From the NCBI RefSeq assembly GCF_900585905.1, contig NZ_UTVH01000034.1, positions 496,001-560,000 on the forward strand: DNA of 64,000 bases, read 5' to 3'. A program made the position numbers and the translations under genes. This document shows, piece after piece, positions 34,841 to 43,757 of this stretch. A model generated the notes under the pieces. The model saw nothing but the letters and a program-made list of their open reading frames with translations. It was not told where the DNA came from and ran no database searches. Each line of letters starts with the position of its first letter. Positions within the stretch are counted from its first letter, which is position 1. This DNA comes from Pseudomonas viridiflava. Its GTDB lineage: Bacteria; Pseudomonadota; Gammaproteobacteria; Pseudomonadales; Pseudomonadaceae.

Positions 34841-35979
34841 GCGAAATGATTCTGACCAACGCCCGAGTGGTGGCTGCCGACCAGGTGTTCGACGGCACTG
34901 TGGTGCTGCGTGACGGCCTGATTACCGAGGTGCAGAGCGGGCGCAGCCATTTGCCTGCCGCCCAGGACCTTAACGGCAGCTTCCTGCTGCCGGGGCTGGT
35001 GGAGTTGCACACCGATAACCTGGAAAAACACCTGTCGCCGCGTCCCGGTGTGGACTGGCCTTCGGCTTCGGCGGTGCTCAGCCACGATGCGCAGATTATC
35101 GCCTCAGGCATCACCACGGTGTTCGACGCCTTGTCCATCGGCGACGTCAACCCCAAAGGCAAGCGCATGCAGCAATTGCCGACAATGATCGATGCCATCG
35201 CCCAGGCCAGTGCAGCCGGCCTGACCCGCGCCGAGCATCGCCTGCATCTGCGCTGCGAGGTGTGCCATCCGGACACCCTCAGTGTGTTCCGCGATCTGGT
35301 GGCGCAGCCGCTGGTGCAGCTGGTGTCCGTGATGGACCATTCTCCCGGCCAGCGGCAGTTCGCGCTGGAGTCCAAATACCGCGAGTACTACATGGGCAAG
35401 TACCACTTGTCCAACCAGCAGATGGAGGAATTCATCGTCCTGCAGGTAGCCAATTCCCGTGAGTACAGCGACCGTTACCGGCGTGCCATCGTCGACGATT
35501 GCCTGCAGCGCGGGCTGTCGGTGGCCAGCCACGACGACGCCACCCTGGCCCATGTCGAGGAATCAGCCGCTTACGGCATGAGCATCGCCGAGTTCCCCAC
35601 CACCCTTGAGGCTGCCCAGGGCTGTCGCCGTCTGGGCATGAGCGTGTTGATGGGGGCGCCGAATGTCGTGCGCGGCGGCTCGCATTCAGGCAATGTGGCG
35701 GCGGTCGATCTGGCGCGGCTGGGGCTGCTCGACATACTGTCCAGCGACTACTACCCGGCGAGCCTGCTGCAGGCCGCGTTCGGCCTGGCCGGGCAGGGCG
35801 AGCACTGCTCCCTGGCGCAGACTGTCGCCATGGTCAGCCGTGCGCCTGCGCTGGCAGCGGGCCTGGCCGATCGCGGTGAAATTTCAGTCGGCTTGCGCGC
35901 CGACCTGGTTCAGGTCCGAACCGTCGACGCGCTGCCGGTCATTGAGCAGGTCTGGCGGCAAGGCAAGAGGGTGTATTGA
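34834..35979 (+). CDS. phnM: Alpha-D-ribose 1-methylphosphonate 5-triphosphate diphosphatase PhnM
   Basis: A 381-residue amidohydrolase-fold enzyme that removes pyrophosphate from the ribosyl triphosphonate to give the PhnJ substrate. Metal-ligand motifs are in place: [35 protein letters not shown] and SSDYYPASL. Length matches the family. The stop overlaps the phnN start (TGATG). Confidence 0.94.
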   Translation: MLSEMILTNARVVAADQVFDGTVVLRDGLITEVQSGRSHLPAAQDLNGSFLLPGLVELHTDNLEKHLSPRPGVDWPSASAVLSHDAQIIASGITTVFDALSIGDVNPKGKRMQQLPTMIDAIAQASAAGLTRAEHRLHLRCEVCHPDTLSVFRDLVAQPLVQLVSVMDHSPGQRQFALESKYREYYMGKYHLSNQQMEEFIVLQVANSREYSDRYRRAIVDDCLQRGLSVASHDDATLAHVEESAAYGMSIAEFPTTLEAAQGCRRLGMSVLMGAPNVVRGGSHSGNVAAVDLARLGLLDILSSDYYPASLLQAAFGLAGQGEHCSLAQTVAMVSRAPALAAGLADRGEISVGLRADLVQVRTVDALPVIEQVWRQGKRVY

Positions 35980-36545
35980 TGGCAGGCAGGTTGATCTATC
36001 TCATCGGCCCGTCCGGTTCGGGCAAGGACAGCCTGCTGGACGCGGCGCGCGATGAGCTGAACCGGCGCGGTTGCCGGGTGGTGCGGCGGGTCATTACGCG
36101 CTCGGCAGAAGCCGTGGGCGAAGCGGCGCAGGCAGTGTCGGTGGAGCGTTTCCTCGACCTGCAGGCGCAGGGCCAGTTTGCCCTGAGCTGGCAGGCAAAC
36201 GGGTTGCATTACGGCATCCCGGTTGAAATTGACGAATGGCTGGCGCAAGGGCTGGACGTGCTGGTCAACGGCTCGCGCGGGCATCTGCCGCAAGCGCGTC
36301 GGCGTTATCCGCACTTGCTGGCGATCCTGCTGACCGTGGATGAAAGCACCTTGCGTCAGCGCCTGTTGGCCCGAGGACGCGAATCGGTAAGCGACATCGA
36401 GGCGCGGCTGCAACGCAATGCCCGCTTCGCGCGGGAGTTGCTGGCTGATGATCCCGGGCTGTGGGTGCTGGACAATTCCGGCTCGCTGCAACATACCGCT
36501 GATCGCCTGCTGCAACGCCTCGCGGGCGCCCAGGCATGCGCCTGA
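35979..36545 (+). CDS. phnN: Ribose 1,5-bisphosphokinase PhnN
   Basis: A 188-residue guanylate-kinase-like enzyme phosphorylating ribose 1,5-bisphosphate to PRPP, feeding the freed ribose back into nucleotide synthesis. The P-loop is GPSGSGKDS, followed by RVITR, LSWQANGLHYGIP and VNGSRGHL. ATG 35979 overlaps the phnM stop by one base; the TTG one codon before is not needed. Overlaps phnP by ten bases. Confidence 0.93.
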   Translation: MAGRLIYLIGPSGSGKDSLLDAARDELNRRGCRVVRRVITRSAEAVGEAAQAVSVERFLDLQAQGQFALSWQANGLHYGIPVEIDEWLAQGLDVLVNGSRGHLPQARRRYPHLLAILLTVDESTLRQRLLARGRESVSDIEARLQRNARFARELLADDPGLWVLDNSGSLQHTADRLLQRLAGAQACA

Positions 36546-37285
36546 CATTATTGGGTACGGGTGACGCGCGTCAGGTGCCGGTCTACGGCTGCCAGTGCCG
36601 CGCCTGCGAAGCCGCGCAGCAGGACACAGCCCTGCGGCGACGCCCGTGCTGTGCGCTGGTCGAATGTGGCGATCAGCGCTGGCTGATCGACAGCGGCCTG
36701 AGCGATCTCACCGAGCGCTTTGCGCCCGGTAGCCTGAGCGGCATTCTGCAGACCCATTACCACGCCGATCACGCTCAGGGCCTGCTGCACCTGCGCTGGG
36801 GCCAGGGTCTGGTGATACCGGTGCATGGCCCGGCAGACCCGGAAGGGCTGGCCGACCTCTACAAGCACCCGGGCATTCTCGATTTCAGCCAGCCCTTCGT
36901 GCCATTCGAAACACGGCAATTGGGCGAACTGGCGGTGACAGCACTGCCGCTGCTGCATTCCAGGCCAACCCTTGGCTACCTGCTGCAAGGCGAGGGCAGG
37001 CGTGTGGCCTACCTGACTGATACCGTGGGCCTGCCCGAGGCCACACAGGACTATTTGCAAGGTCAGCCACTGGATGCGCTGATCCTCGACTGCTCACTGC
37101 CACCCCAAGCGCAGCCGCCGCGCAACCACAATGACCTGACCCTGGCGCTTGCAACCATCGCCTGCCTGCAACCGGCCAAAGCACTATTGACCCACGTCGG
37201 TCATACCTTCGACGCCTGGCTGCAGGAGCACCTCCATGAACTGCCCGCCCAGGTGGTGGTGGCACGCGATGGCATGCAACTCTAA
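36536..37285 (+). CDS. phnP: Phosphoribosyl cyclic phosphodiesterase PhnP
   Basis: A 249-residue metallo-beta-lactamase-fold phosphodiesterase that opens 5-phosphoribosyl-1,2-cyclic phosphate to ribose 1,5-bisphosphate, the PhnN substrate. The metal motif THYHADH, a later LPLLHSRPTLGY, AYLTDTVG and THVGH are visible. Cys residues near the N-terminus (GCQCRACEAA and CC) match the structural zinc site of PhnP. Last gene of the operon; no phnO acetyltransferase gene is present. Confidence 0.93.
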   Translation: MRLTLLGTGDARQVPVYGCQCRACEAAQQDTALRRRPCCALVECGDQRWLIDSGLSDLTERFAPGSLSGILQTHYHADHAQGLLHLRWGQGLVIPVHGPADPEGLADLYKHPGILDFSQPFVPFETRQLGELAVTALPLLHSRPTLGYLLQGEGRRVAYLTDTVGLPEATQDYLQGQPLDALILDCSLPPQAQPPRNHNDLTLALATIACLQPAKALLTHVGHTFDAWLQEHLHELPAQVVVARDGMQL

Positions 37286-37389
37286 CGCGCGGTCGCGCCC
37301 TGGATTGCATCGAACCTTCGTCGCGCGAGGGTATTCAAAGCTGACAGTCATCCTCGCTGCGAGGGTGTGCACAGCAATGGAGAATCCTG

Positions 37390-37719
37390 ATGACAACGCA
37401 GCCTTACGGCACCACCGCGCCGGAGCGCACTGAAGTCGACGCCTTGCCCGGTGCCACGCTTATTCAATTCGGCACTGACGGGTGCGGCCACTGCACCGCT
37501 GCCGAGCCGCTGATCAACCAGGTGCTGGCGGATTACCCGGCGGTGCGTCAGCTGAAAATCGAGGACGGCAGTGGCCGTGCGCTGGGGCGTTCATTTCGGG
37601 TCAAGCTGTGGCCGACGCTGATCTTCATGCGTGACGGCGTCGAGCTGACGCGTCTGGTGCGGCCCACCAGCGTCAGCATGATCGAGGAAGCGTTCGAAGG
37701 CTTGGTGGCGCAGGGCTGA
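37390..37719 (+). CDS. Thioredoxin family protein
   Basis: A 109-residue cytoplasmic thioredoxin-fold protein with active site CGHC (TDGCGHCTAAEP) and the cis-Pro loop LWPTLIFMRDG. CGHC is more oxidising than the CGPC of thioredoxin itself. GGAG lies seven bases before the ATG. Its stop directly abuts the convergent moaA stop; it is 104 bp downstream of phnP and may have its own promoter. Partner unknown. Confidence 0.87.
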   Translation: MTTQPYGTTAPERTEVDALPGATLIQFGTDGCGHCTAAEPLINQVLADYPAVRQLKIEDGSGRALGRSFRVKLWPTLIFMRDGVELTRLVRPTSVSMIEEAFEGLVAQG

Positions 37720-38718
37720 TCAGCCGCCGGTCATGTTCATGAAACGCACCACTTGCACCTCGTCATTGACGCTGAAGTTGTGGCTCCAGGGCTTGAGCTG
37801 CATGGCGTCGATGATGGCTTTTTCCAGCTTCTCCGGCTGGCCGGGGTTGGCCCGCAGAACAGCCTTCAGGTCGGCAGAGTGCTCGTTGCCCAGGCACAGC
37901 AGGAGGCGCCCTTCAACCGTCAGGCGCACCCTGTTGCAGGTTGCGCAGAAATTATGGCTATGGGGCGAAATGAAACCGACGCGGATGTCCGGCGCTTCGG
38001 CCAGACGCCAGTAGCGCGAAGGACCCTGAGTCGACTCGGTGGACTGAATCAGGGTGTAGCGCTCGGCAATCCGCTCGCGTACCTGATCGCTGGAATAGAA
38101 GGATTCGGCGCGGCTGTGATCGCTGATCGCGCCCAAGGGCATCTCTTCGATGAACGAGATGTCGAGCTTGCGTTCTATCGCGAACGCCACCAGGTCGTTG
38201 ATCTCGTGATCGTTGCGGCCCTGCATCACCACGCAATTGAGCTTGGTGTGGACAAAGCCTGCCGCGTTGGCAGCGTCGATACCGGCAATCACCTTGGCCA
38301 GATCGCCTGTCCGAGTCATCTCCTTGAAGCGCGCCGGATCGAGGCTGTCCAGGCTGATGTTCAGTCGGGAAACCCCGGCATCGAACAGCGGCTGCGCCAG
38401 GCGGTCGAGCTGGGAGCCATTGGTGGTCATGCACAATTCGCGCAGGCCGGGCAGGGCGGCGATCTGTTCGCAGAGGCCGACAATACCGGAGCGCACCAGG
38501 GGCTCGCCGCCCGTCAGGCGAATCTTGCGCGTGCCCAGCGCCACGAAACGCTCGGCAACCTGATAAATCTCCTCCAGCGACAAAATCTGCTGGCGCGGCA
38601 GAAAGGTCATTTCTTCAGCCATGCAGTACACGCAGCGGAAGTCGCAACGGTCTGTCACTGACATCCGCAGGTAATCGACCTTGCGTGCAAAGCTGTCCAT
38701 CAGCGTACGCTCTGACAT
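37720..38718 (-). CDS. moaA: GTP 3',8-cyclase MoaA
   Basis: A 332-residue radical-SAM enzyme of molybdenum-cofactor synthesis. It carries the N-terminal CDFRCVYC cluster motif (Cx3Cx2C), the GGEPL SAM motif, the C-terminal CATCNR and a third Cys 13 residues on (LLLC), and ends with the double glycine that enters the active site. The start at 38718 (MSERTLMD) is preferred to 38724. It lies near a formate/nitrite channel gene, which fits a molybdoenzyme-related neighbourhood such as formate dehydrogenase or nitrate reductase, though no such enzyme is in the window. Confidence 0.94.
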   Translation of the reverse strand: MSERTLMDSFARKVDYLRMSVTDRCDFRCVYCMAEEMTFLPRQQILSLEEIYQVAERFVALGTRKIRLTGGEPLVRSGIVGLCEQIAALPGLRELCMTTNGSQLDRLAQPLFDAGVSRLNISLDSLDPARFKEMTRTGDLAKVIAGIDAANAAGFVHTKLNCVVMQGRNDHEINDLVAFAIERKLDISFIEEMPLGAISDHSRAESFYSSDQVRERIAERYTLIQSTESTQGPSRYWRLAEAPDIRVGFISPHSHNFCATCNRVRLTVEGRLLLCLGNEHSADLKAVLRANPGQPEKLEKAIIDAMQLKPWSHNFSVNDEVQVVRFMNMTGG

Positions 38719-38772
38719 TTCCACCTTCTCAACTCTCGACGGCAGCCAGGAACAGGCGCTGCCGGTGTGACG

Positions 38773-39588
38773 TTATACGTTTTGCGAAACGCGCGGTGCA
38801 GCCGCTGAGGTATCCGGGGTCACCGGCTGGCGGCTATAAGATACATAGTAAGCCAGACCGACAAACACCGCGCCACCAATGGCATTGCCCAGAAACACAG
38901 CGACGAAGTTCTCGAAAAACTGCTGCCAGCTCAAGGCATCAGCAAATATAGCGGCAGGAATCAGAAACATATTAGCCACGACGTGCTGAAACCCGATGGC
39001 GACGAATGCCATGACCGGGAACCACACGCCGAGGATCTTGCCGGCCACATCCTTGCTCGCATAAGACAACCAGACCGCGAGGCACACCAGCCAGTTGCAG
39101 CCGATACCGGAAATGAACGCCTGGCTGAAGTCAGCGTTGACCTTGGCGTGGGCAATCGCCAGGGTTTTAGCCAGGTACGCGCCTTCGGTCAGGCCTAGCA
39201 GGTGGCCGAAAAAATACGCCACGAACAACGCGCCTGCGAGATTGGCCATCGTCACCAGCAACCAGTTGCGCGCCACTGCCGCGAGCGGAATGCGACCGGC
39301 GAACATGGCCATCGGCAGGCTCATCATGTTGCCGGTGAGCAGTTCACCGCCCGCCAGAATCACCAGGATAAGGCCGACGGGAAACACTGCAGCCCCCAGC
39401 AGATTGCCCAGGGACGCCCACTGCGCCGGGATCATCGTGCTGACGTGGATGTCGAGCAAGAAACCAAGGGAGATGAACGCACCGGCGAGAAACCCCAGAA
39501 TCATGATTGAAAGCACCGGCAGGTGGGCTTTTTTGGCGCCGGCTTCAATGGTCAGCTCGGCAATCTGTTGCGGCGTATTTACGGACAT
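38773..39588 (-). CDS. Formate/nitrite transporter family channel
   Basis: A 271-residue inner-membrane channel of the FocA/NirC family with six membrane segments. The hallmark segments GGELLTGNMMSLPMA and GFQHVVANMFLIP are present. It moves formate, nitrite or a related small anion; sequence alone does not tell which. It is on the same strand as moaA, 54 bp upstream of it, so both may be co-transcribed. A perfect hairpin lies 24-47 bp before the start. Confidence 0.9.
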   Translation of the reverse strand: MSVNTPQQIAELTIEAGAKKAHLPVLSIMILGFLAGAFISLGFLLDIHVSTMIPAQWASLGNLLGAAVFPVGLILVILAGGELLTGNMMSLPMAMFAGRIPLAAVARNWLLVTMANLAGALFVAYFFGHLLGLTEGAYLAKTLAIAHAKVNADFSQAFISGIGCNWLVCLAVWLSYASKDVAGKILGVWFPVMAFVAIGFQHVVANMFLIPAAIFADALSWQQFFENFVAVFLGNAIGGAVFVGLAYYVSYSRQPVTPDTSAAAPRVSQNV

Positions 39589-39909
39589 TTCAAAGACTCA
39601 CGCTGTGTGAAACCGCAGGCCGGGTCGCCTGCGGTCAGTCACCAGAAAAATGGAAGTTCAGCGTCCAGTCTGAATGTGCGGCCAGCGCCTGGCGGGGCCG
39701 ACGAAGTCCTGGGTTCAGGGTTGGGTTGCGCGCGTTGCGTTTGCACGCAGGTGCGTGGAGCCGCAGAAGGAAGCCTGCGCTGCCTGAATTAGTAAGCACG
39801 CTAACTGAGTCGAAATGCCGCAGTCCAATCGCTTGTCCCGATAGGTTCATCGACAAGCTCAATGACCCGCCTGCAGCCCTTGTATGGCGTGGCTTGCACA
39901 GTCCTGCGG
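39589..39909. other. 321-bp intergenic region before the formate/nitrite channel gene
   Basis: The short frames here look random and have no ribosome sites. The only clear structure is a perfect 9-bp inverted repeat ACCGCAGGC-cgggtc-GCCTGCGGT at 39612-39635, placed in the likely leader of the channel gene. No ANR-type TTGAT-N4-ATCAA site was found by eye. The antiporter gene ends into this region from the right side of the map. Confidence 0.55.
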
Positions 39910-41271
39910 TCATGCCTGGGGCTGCCTGGTTTTTGCTCTTTCGATACTACGCTCGTAGCGCTCCAGCAGCGGTTGAATGCTCACCCCGTGCAGCAGAATG
40001 CTCAGTGCTACGACCGACAGCGTCATGCTGGTGGCAATTTCGGCGACGTCATCGGGCAAGCCATGACCCAGGGCGAAACACAGGTAGAACAGGCTGCCGA
40101 TACCACGAATGCCGAACCAGCCGACCAGGGCTTTCTGCCGACCATTAAGCAGCCGTGGGCTGATCAGCAGCCATACGGCAAGCGGGCGGATAACGCAGAA
40201 CAGCACCAGCCCCAGGCCGACGGCGCGCCAGTCCCAGTACAGGGCCAGGGAAGCGCCGAGCAGGGTAATCAACAGCACCTCCATCGAACGCTCAATCAGG
40301 CTGGAAAAAGCCATCATGTCGCCCATCATGACCCCAGCGGCCAGCTCCTGAGCGCTCAGGTCATCTTCCTCGCCTACCGTTGCACGCTCGGGCGTGCCGG
40401 TCAGGTGACCGATGACCGGTTGCGCCAGGTGTTCAGCGGGGACTTTGGACTGAGTAATCTGGGCTTCAGCCTGACGCAGCCCCAGCCCGGCAGTGAACAC
40501 TGCAAGAAAACCAAAGGCGCCAAGCGCATCAGCGGTGACGTAAGAGATCGCAATCAGCGCCAGCGCGAGGAAATCATTGGGTGAAGTGGTGCTGTCGGCG
40601 TTCTTGATCCGCAAATGAATCATCAGGTGGCCAACGCCACGGCCCATGCCGTAGCCGATCAGCAAGCCCAGGGGTACGCCCCAGACCAGATTCTTCAGCG
40701 CCCAGTGCTGGGTCCAGTTGAAATCGCCGCCCGCATTGGCCAGAAACATCAGCGCAAAGATCACGAACGGGAAAGCAGTGCCATCGTTCAGCCCTGCTTC
40801 GCCAGACAAACCAAAGCGCAGGCGGTCAAAATCCTGTGCGCTGTTGACCTGCACCAGCGATGCCAGCACGGGGTCGGTTGGCGAAAGCATGGCGCCGAGC
40901 AACAGCGACAGGCCCCAGGACATGCCCAGCAGGTAATGGGCGGCAACGGCGGCGCCGGCGATGGTCGCCAGCATCACCGGCCCGGCCAGCCAATAGGCTG
41001 AGTGCCAGGCCTTGCTGCGAAACGGCAGGCGTAATTTGATCCCGGTGCTGAACAGGGAAAACAGCACAGCCGCTTCGGTCAGCCGTTCAAGCCAGCCAGC
41101 GGACTCGCGAAAATCCATGTCCACCACGTCCAGACCCCCAGGGCCCAGCGCGAAACCAAACGCCAGACACACCGCCGAAGTGGTCACGGGCATCCAGCGC
41201 AGATACGAAGACGTCAATGCGAGCAGCATCAGCAATACGCCGAGCACGCTCATCCAAACCAGAAAAGTCAT
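39910..41271 (-). CDS. Cation:proton antiporter (CPA1, NhaP-like)
   Basis: A 453-residue membrane antiporter with about 12-13 segments. Diagnostic motifs are SPTDPVLAS and SGEAGLNDGTAFP, the CPA1 Asn-Asp pair involved in exchange. It likely swaps Na+ or K+ for H+ to control cytoplasmic pH and salt. Family members near 450 residues lack the long cytoplasmic tail, as here. GGAG precedes the ATG. Monocistronic, followed upstream by a REP doublet. Confidence 0.9.
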   Translation of the reverse strand: MTFLVWMSVLGVLLMLLALTSSYLRWMPVTTSAVCLAFGFALGPGGLDVVDMDFRESAGWLERLTEAAVLFSLFSTGIKLRLPFRSKAWHSAYWLAGPVMLATIAGAAVAAHYLLGMSWGLSLLLGAMLSPTDPVLASLVQVNSAQDFDRLRFGLSGEAGLNDGTAFPFVIFALMFLANAGGDFNWTQHWALKNLVWGVPLGLLIGYGMGRGVGHLMIHLRIKNADSTTSPNDFLALALIAISYVTADALGAFGFLAVFTAGLGLRQAEAQITQSKVPAEHLAQPVIGHLTGTPERATVGEEDDLSAQELAAGVMMGDMMAFSSLIERSMEVLLITLLGASLALYWDWRAVGLGLVLFCVIRPLAVWLLISPRLLNGRQKALVGWFGIRGIGSLFYLCFALGHGLPDDVAEIATSMTLSVVALSILLHGVSIQPLLERYERSIERAKTRQPQA

Positions 41272-41414
41272 GGGCTCCAGATCTCAAAACCATACCCCGC
41301 AACGGTGGGGCAATGGGGGTGTGACTGTTCTGGTTCGGGATAGTTGAAACATTTGGTTGCATAGGTGGATGAGCGACAGCGAAGGCCCAATCAAAAACCA
41401 CGAATCCGTTTTCT

Positions 41415-41501
41415 GTAGGAGCGCGCTTGCCCGCGATTCGGTCTGTCAGTTGATGAATATATCGCCTGTGCTGAAGCTATCGCGGGCAAGCGCGCTCCTA
41501 C
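41415..41501. repeat. REP doublet (inverted pair)
   Basis: A 23-bp unit beginning GTAGGAGCGCGCTTG (41415-41437) recurs as its exact reverse complement at 41479-41501, with a 41-bp spacer. This is the arrangement of Pseudomonas REP doublets (REPINs). The same unit recurs at 61870. No RAYT transposase gene is in the window. Confidence 0.88.
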
Positions 41502-41532
41502 GCAAGGGTTTTCCAACTCAGCTAGCTATGTC

Positions 41533-42576
41533 CTAGCGCTCTACACTCCTGTTCCAGCGGGCATTCCACTGGGGGCGAGTCTGGTTGACCTGATCCCAGT
41601 CGATGGTCACGGCGGTTTCCAGGTACGTGTTCATGGCCTGCACCTGAGCACGAGTCTTGTCGCTGGTGGGGGTGGTGGGGTTGGATGGAATCTGGTCGCC
41701 GAATTCCAGAGCAGGCGCCTGGGCCTCGGCGGTCAGCAGATACGCGGCCAGTTTCTGCGCCAGTTCCGGCTGGTCGTTTTTGGCGATGGTGCACTCCGCC
41801 ACATTGAGGACCACGCCGCCTTCTTTGGGTGGAGCGTACTCCACCGACACGCCTTTTGCTTTCAGCGCGCTGACCTGGGTGGGCGTCAGGGGGAACAACG
41901 CGGCTTCGCCGGTCTGGACCATCTCGGAGATCTTCGCTGAGCTGGCAATGTATTCCAGCACATTGGGGCCAACGGTCTTTGGCCACGCAGTGAAGCCGGG
42001 TTCGACATTGCTCTCGTCGCCGCCCTGAATGCGGTTGAACATCAGGAAGCCGTGCAGACCGAAGGTGGACGAGGCAAGAGACTGGAACACCACCTTGTCT
42101 TTGTACTTCTTGTCGGCCAGGTCCATCCATGAAGTCGGTGGCGCCCAGCCGTTGTCACTGAACATCCGGCTGTTGTAGGCCAGCCCGGTGACACCCAGGC
42201 TGACTGCAGCGGCTTCATTTTTGATTTTCGCCTTGGCAGGCAACTGAGCCAGTGATGCGCTCGGCTGCAGCGGATCGCACAGGCCCATGGAAATGGCCCG
42301 GTACATGATGCCGTCGTCGAGGAACATCACGTGCATCTGCGGGTTGTCCTTGCTGGCCTGAACCTTGGCGAGGATGTCCGAAGACGTGCCGGGAACGATC
42401 ACCACCTTGACGTCATTGGCTTTTTCGAACGGTGGCAGCACCTGATCGGCGTAGAGACGCTCCATGGTGCCGCCATTCATGCCCAGATAAAGCGTGGTCT
42501 GCGCCTGAGCAGGCGTGGTGGCAAGCAAGACGGTCAGCGGCAGGCCGCAGAGGGCGAAACGGTTGAAGTGCTTCAT
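41533..42576 (-). CDS. ABC transporter substrate-binding protein (polyamine/opine type)
   Basis: A 347-residue periplasmic binding protein of the PotD-like class with a Sec signal (cut near AQAQT). ATG 42576 after AGGAAGG is chosen; the longer frame to 42711 reads the end of the oxidase gene. It should deliver substrate to the permease pair and ATPase encoded upstream in the same operon. It is the last gene, unusual since binding proteins often come first, and it overlaps the oxidase gene by four bases. Substrate unknown; PotD-like folds bind polyamines, opines, 2-aminoethylphosphonate or Fe3+. Confidence 0.87.
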   Translation of the reverse strand: MKHFNRFALCGLPLTVLLATTPAQAQTTLYLGMNGGTMERLYADQVLPPFEKANDVKVVIVPGTSSDILAKVQASKDNPQMHVMFLDDGIMYRAISMGLCDPLQPSASLAQLPAKAKIKNEAAAVSLGVTGLAYNSRMFSDNGWAPPTSWMDLADKKYKDKVVFQSLASSTFGLHGFLMFNRIQGGDESNVEPGFTAWPKTVGPNVLEYIASSAKISEMVQTGEAALFPLTPTQVSALKAKGVSVEYAPPKEGGVVLNVAECTIAKNDQPELAQKLAAYLLTAEAQAPALEFGDQIPSNPTTPTSDKTRAQVQAMNTYLETAVTIDWDQVNQTRPQWNARWNRSVER

Positions 42577-43757
42577 GACAGTGACCTTCCTGTGAACATG
42601 GGGGTGGGGACAGTGGACTCGAGCAAGGGTTGCTGTTGTTGCGACAGAGGTTTGAAGCGGCGGATGGAAAACGCCTCCAGAGAAATCACCGAACGACCCG
42701 TGCACACCCATTCTGCAAGGGCCTCACCTGCCGCCGGGCCGATCTGAAAACCGGCGCCTGCAAACCCGAAGCCATGCAGCAGGCCTGGCCGGGTGGCGCT
42801 GGGGCCGAGCACCGGCTCGCGATCCGGCAAGTAGCCTTCGGTGCCGCTCCAGGTGCGGATGGCATGGGCACCGGCCAGTGCCGGGTACAGCTCGACGGCG
42901 TCGCGCAGGATGTCCAGCACTGCCGCCTGCCCCGGCCGGGTGCGGGTCGGGTCGAGTGCAAAACCCTGACCACCGCCCAGCACACAGTTGCCACGGGCAA
43001 CCTGACGCGCATAAATGCCGCCGCCTTCTACGCCGGTGCTGACGTCCATGAACAGCGGCAGCGGTTCGGTGACCAGCATCGCCGGATGCCCGGCCACCAT
43101 CGGCACCGGCTCGTCGAACTGCGCGGCCAGGCTGGCGGCCCACGCCCCGGCGCAGTTGAGCAACCAGGGCGCGCGCAGGCTCAGGCCGTTGCTGCAGCGC
43201 ACCAGAAACGCTGAACCATCGTGGCTGACTTCGATCACCTCGGCCTGCTCGATCACCTGCGCCCCGGCATGCTGAGCCGCGCGAGCGAACGCAGGCGACA
43301 CCAGGCGCGGGTTGGCGTGACCGTCGTCGGCGCACAACGAAGCACCCACGGCGATATCGCCTGCCCAGGGAAAGCGCGCGCGCAATTGTTCACGGTCAAG
43401 CAATTGCAGCGCCAGGCCGTATCCCTGAGAGGCCTGAGCATAGGCGCGCAGCGCGTGCATGTCCTGTTCGCTGCGCGCCAGCTTGAGATGGCCGGAGCGC
43501 CGGTATTCGCCGTCCGTACCGATCAGCCCGCGCAGGCCGCCCCAGATTTCATGGGCCCGTTGCGACAGCGGCAGTTGGCTCAGCGGTCGACCCTGGCGAC
43601 GCACGCCGCCATAGTTGACGCCGCTTGCGTGCGAGCCACAGAAATCCCGCTCCAGCAAGACGACGCTCTGGCCTCGGTTCGCCAGCGCCAGCGCGGCAGA
43701 GCTGCCGACGATGCCGCCGCCGATAATCAATGCGTGGGTTTCCTGAATCAGGCTCAT
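42573..43757 (-). CDS. FAD-dependent oxidase, HcnC/OoxB-like small-molecule subunit
   Basis: A 394-residue DAO-family flavoprotein with the N-terminal dinucleotide motif GGGIVGSSAA and the C-terminal GFAGAGFQIGPAAG flavin loop. In the HcnABC, opine oxidase and D-hydroxyproline dehydrogenase complexes this subunit oxidises the amine or imino acid. It overlaps the HcnB-like gene by four bases and the binding-protein gene by four. The LhpA-type epimerase expected for hydroxyproline and the genes for cyanide context are absent, so neither role is indicated. Confidence 0.86.
   Translation of the reverse strand: MSLIQETHALIIGGGIVGSSAALALANRGQSVVLLERDFCGSHASGVNYGGVRRQGRPLSQLPLSQRAHEIWGGLRGLIGTDGEYRRSGHLKLARSEQDMHALRAYAQASQGYGLALQLLDREQLRARFPWAGDIAVGASLCADDGHANPRLVSPAFARAAQHAGAQVIEQAEVIEVSHDGSAFLVRCSNGLSLRAPWLLNCAGAWAASLAAQFDEPVPMVAGHPAMLVTEPLPLFMDVSTGVEGGGIYARQVARGNCVLGGGQGFALDPTRTRPGQAAVLDILRDAVELYPALAGAHAIRTWSGTEGYLPDREPVLGPSATRPGLLHGFGFAGAGFQIGPAAGEALAEWVCTGRSVISLEAFSIRRFKPLSQQQQPLLESTVPTPMFTGRSLS

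Noticed and set aside
39635..39913. Minus-strand 92-codon frame in the gap before the channel gene
   Set aside because: No ribosome site, no family and random-looking composition.
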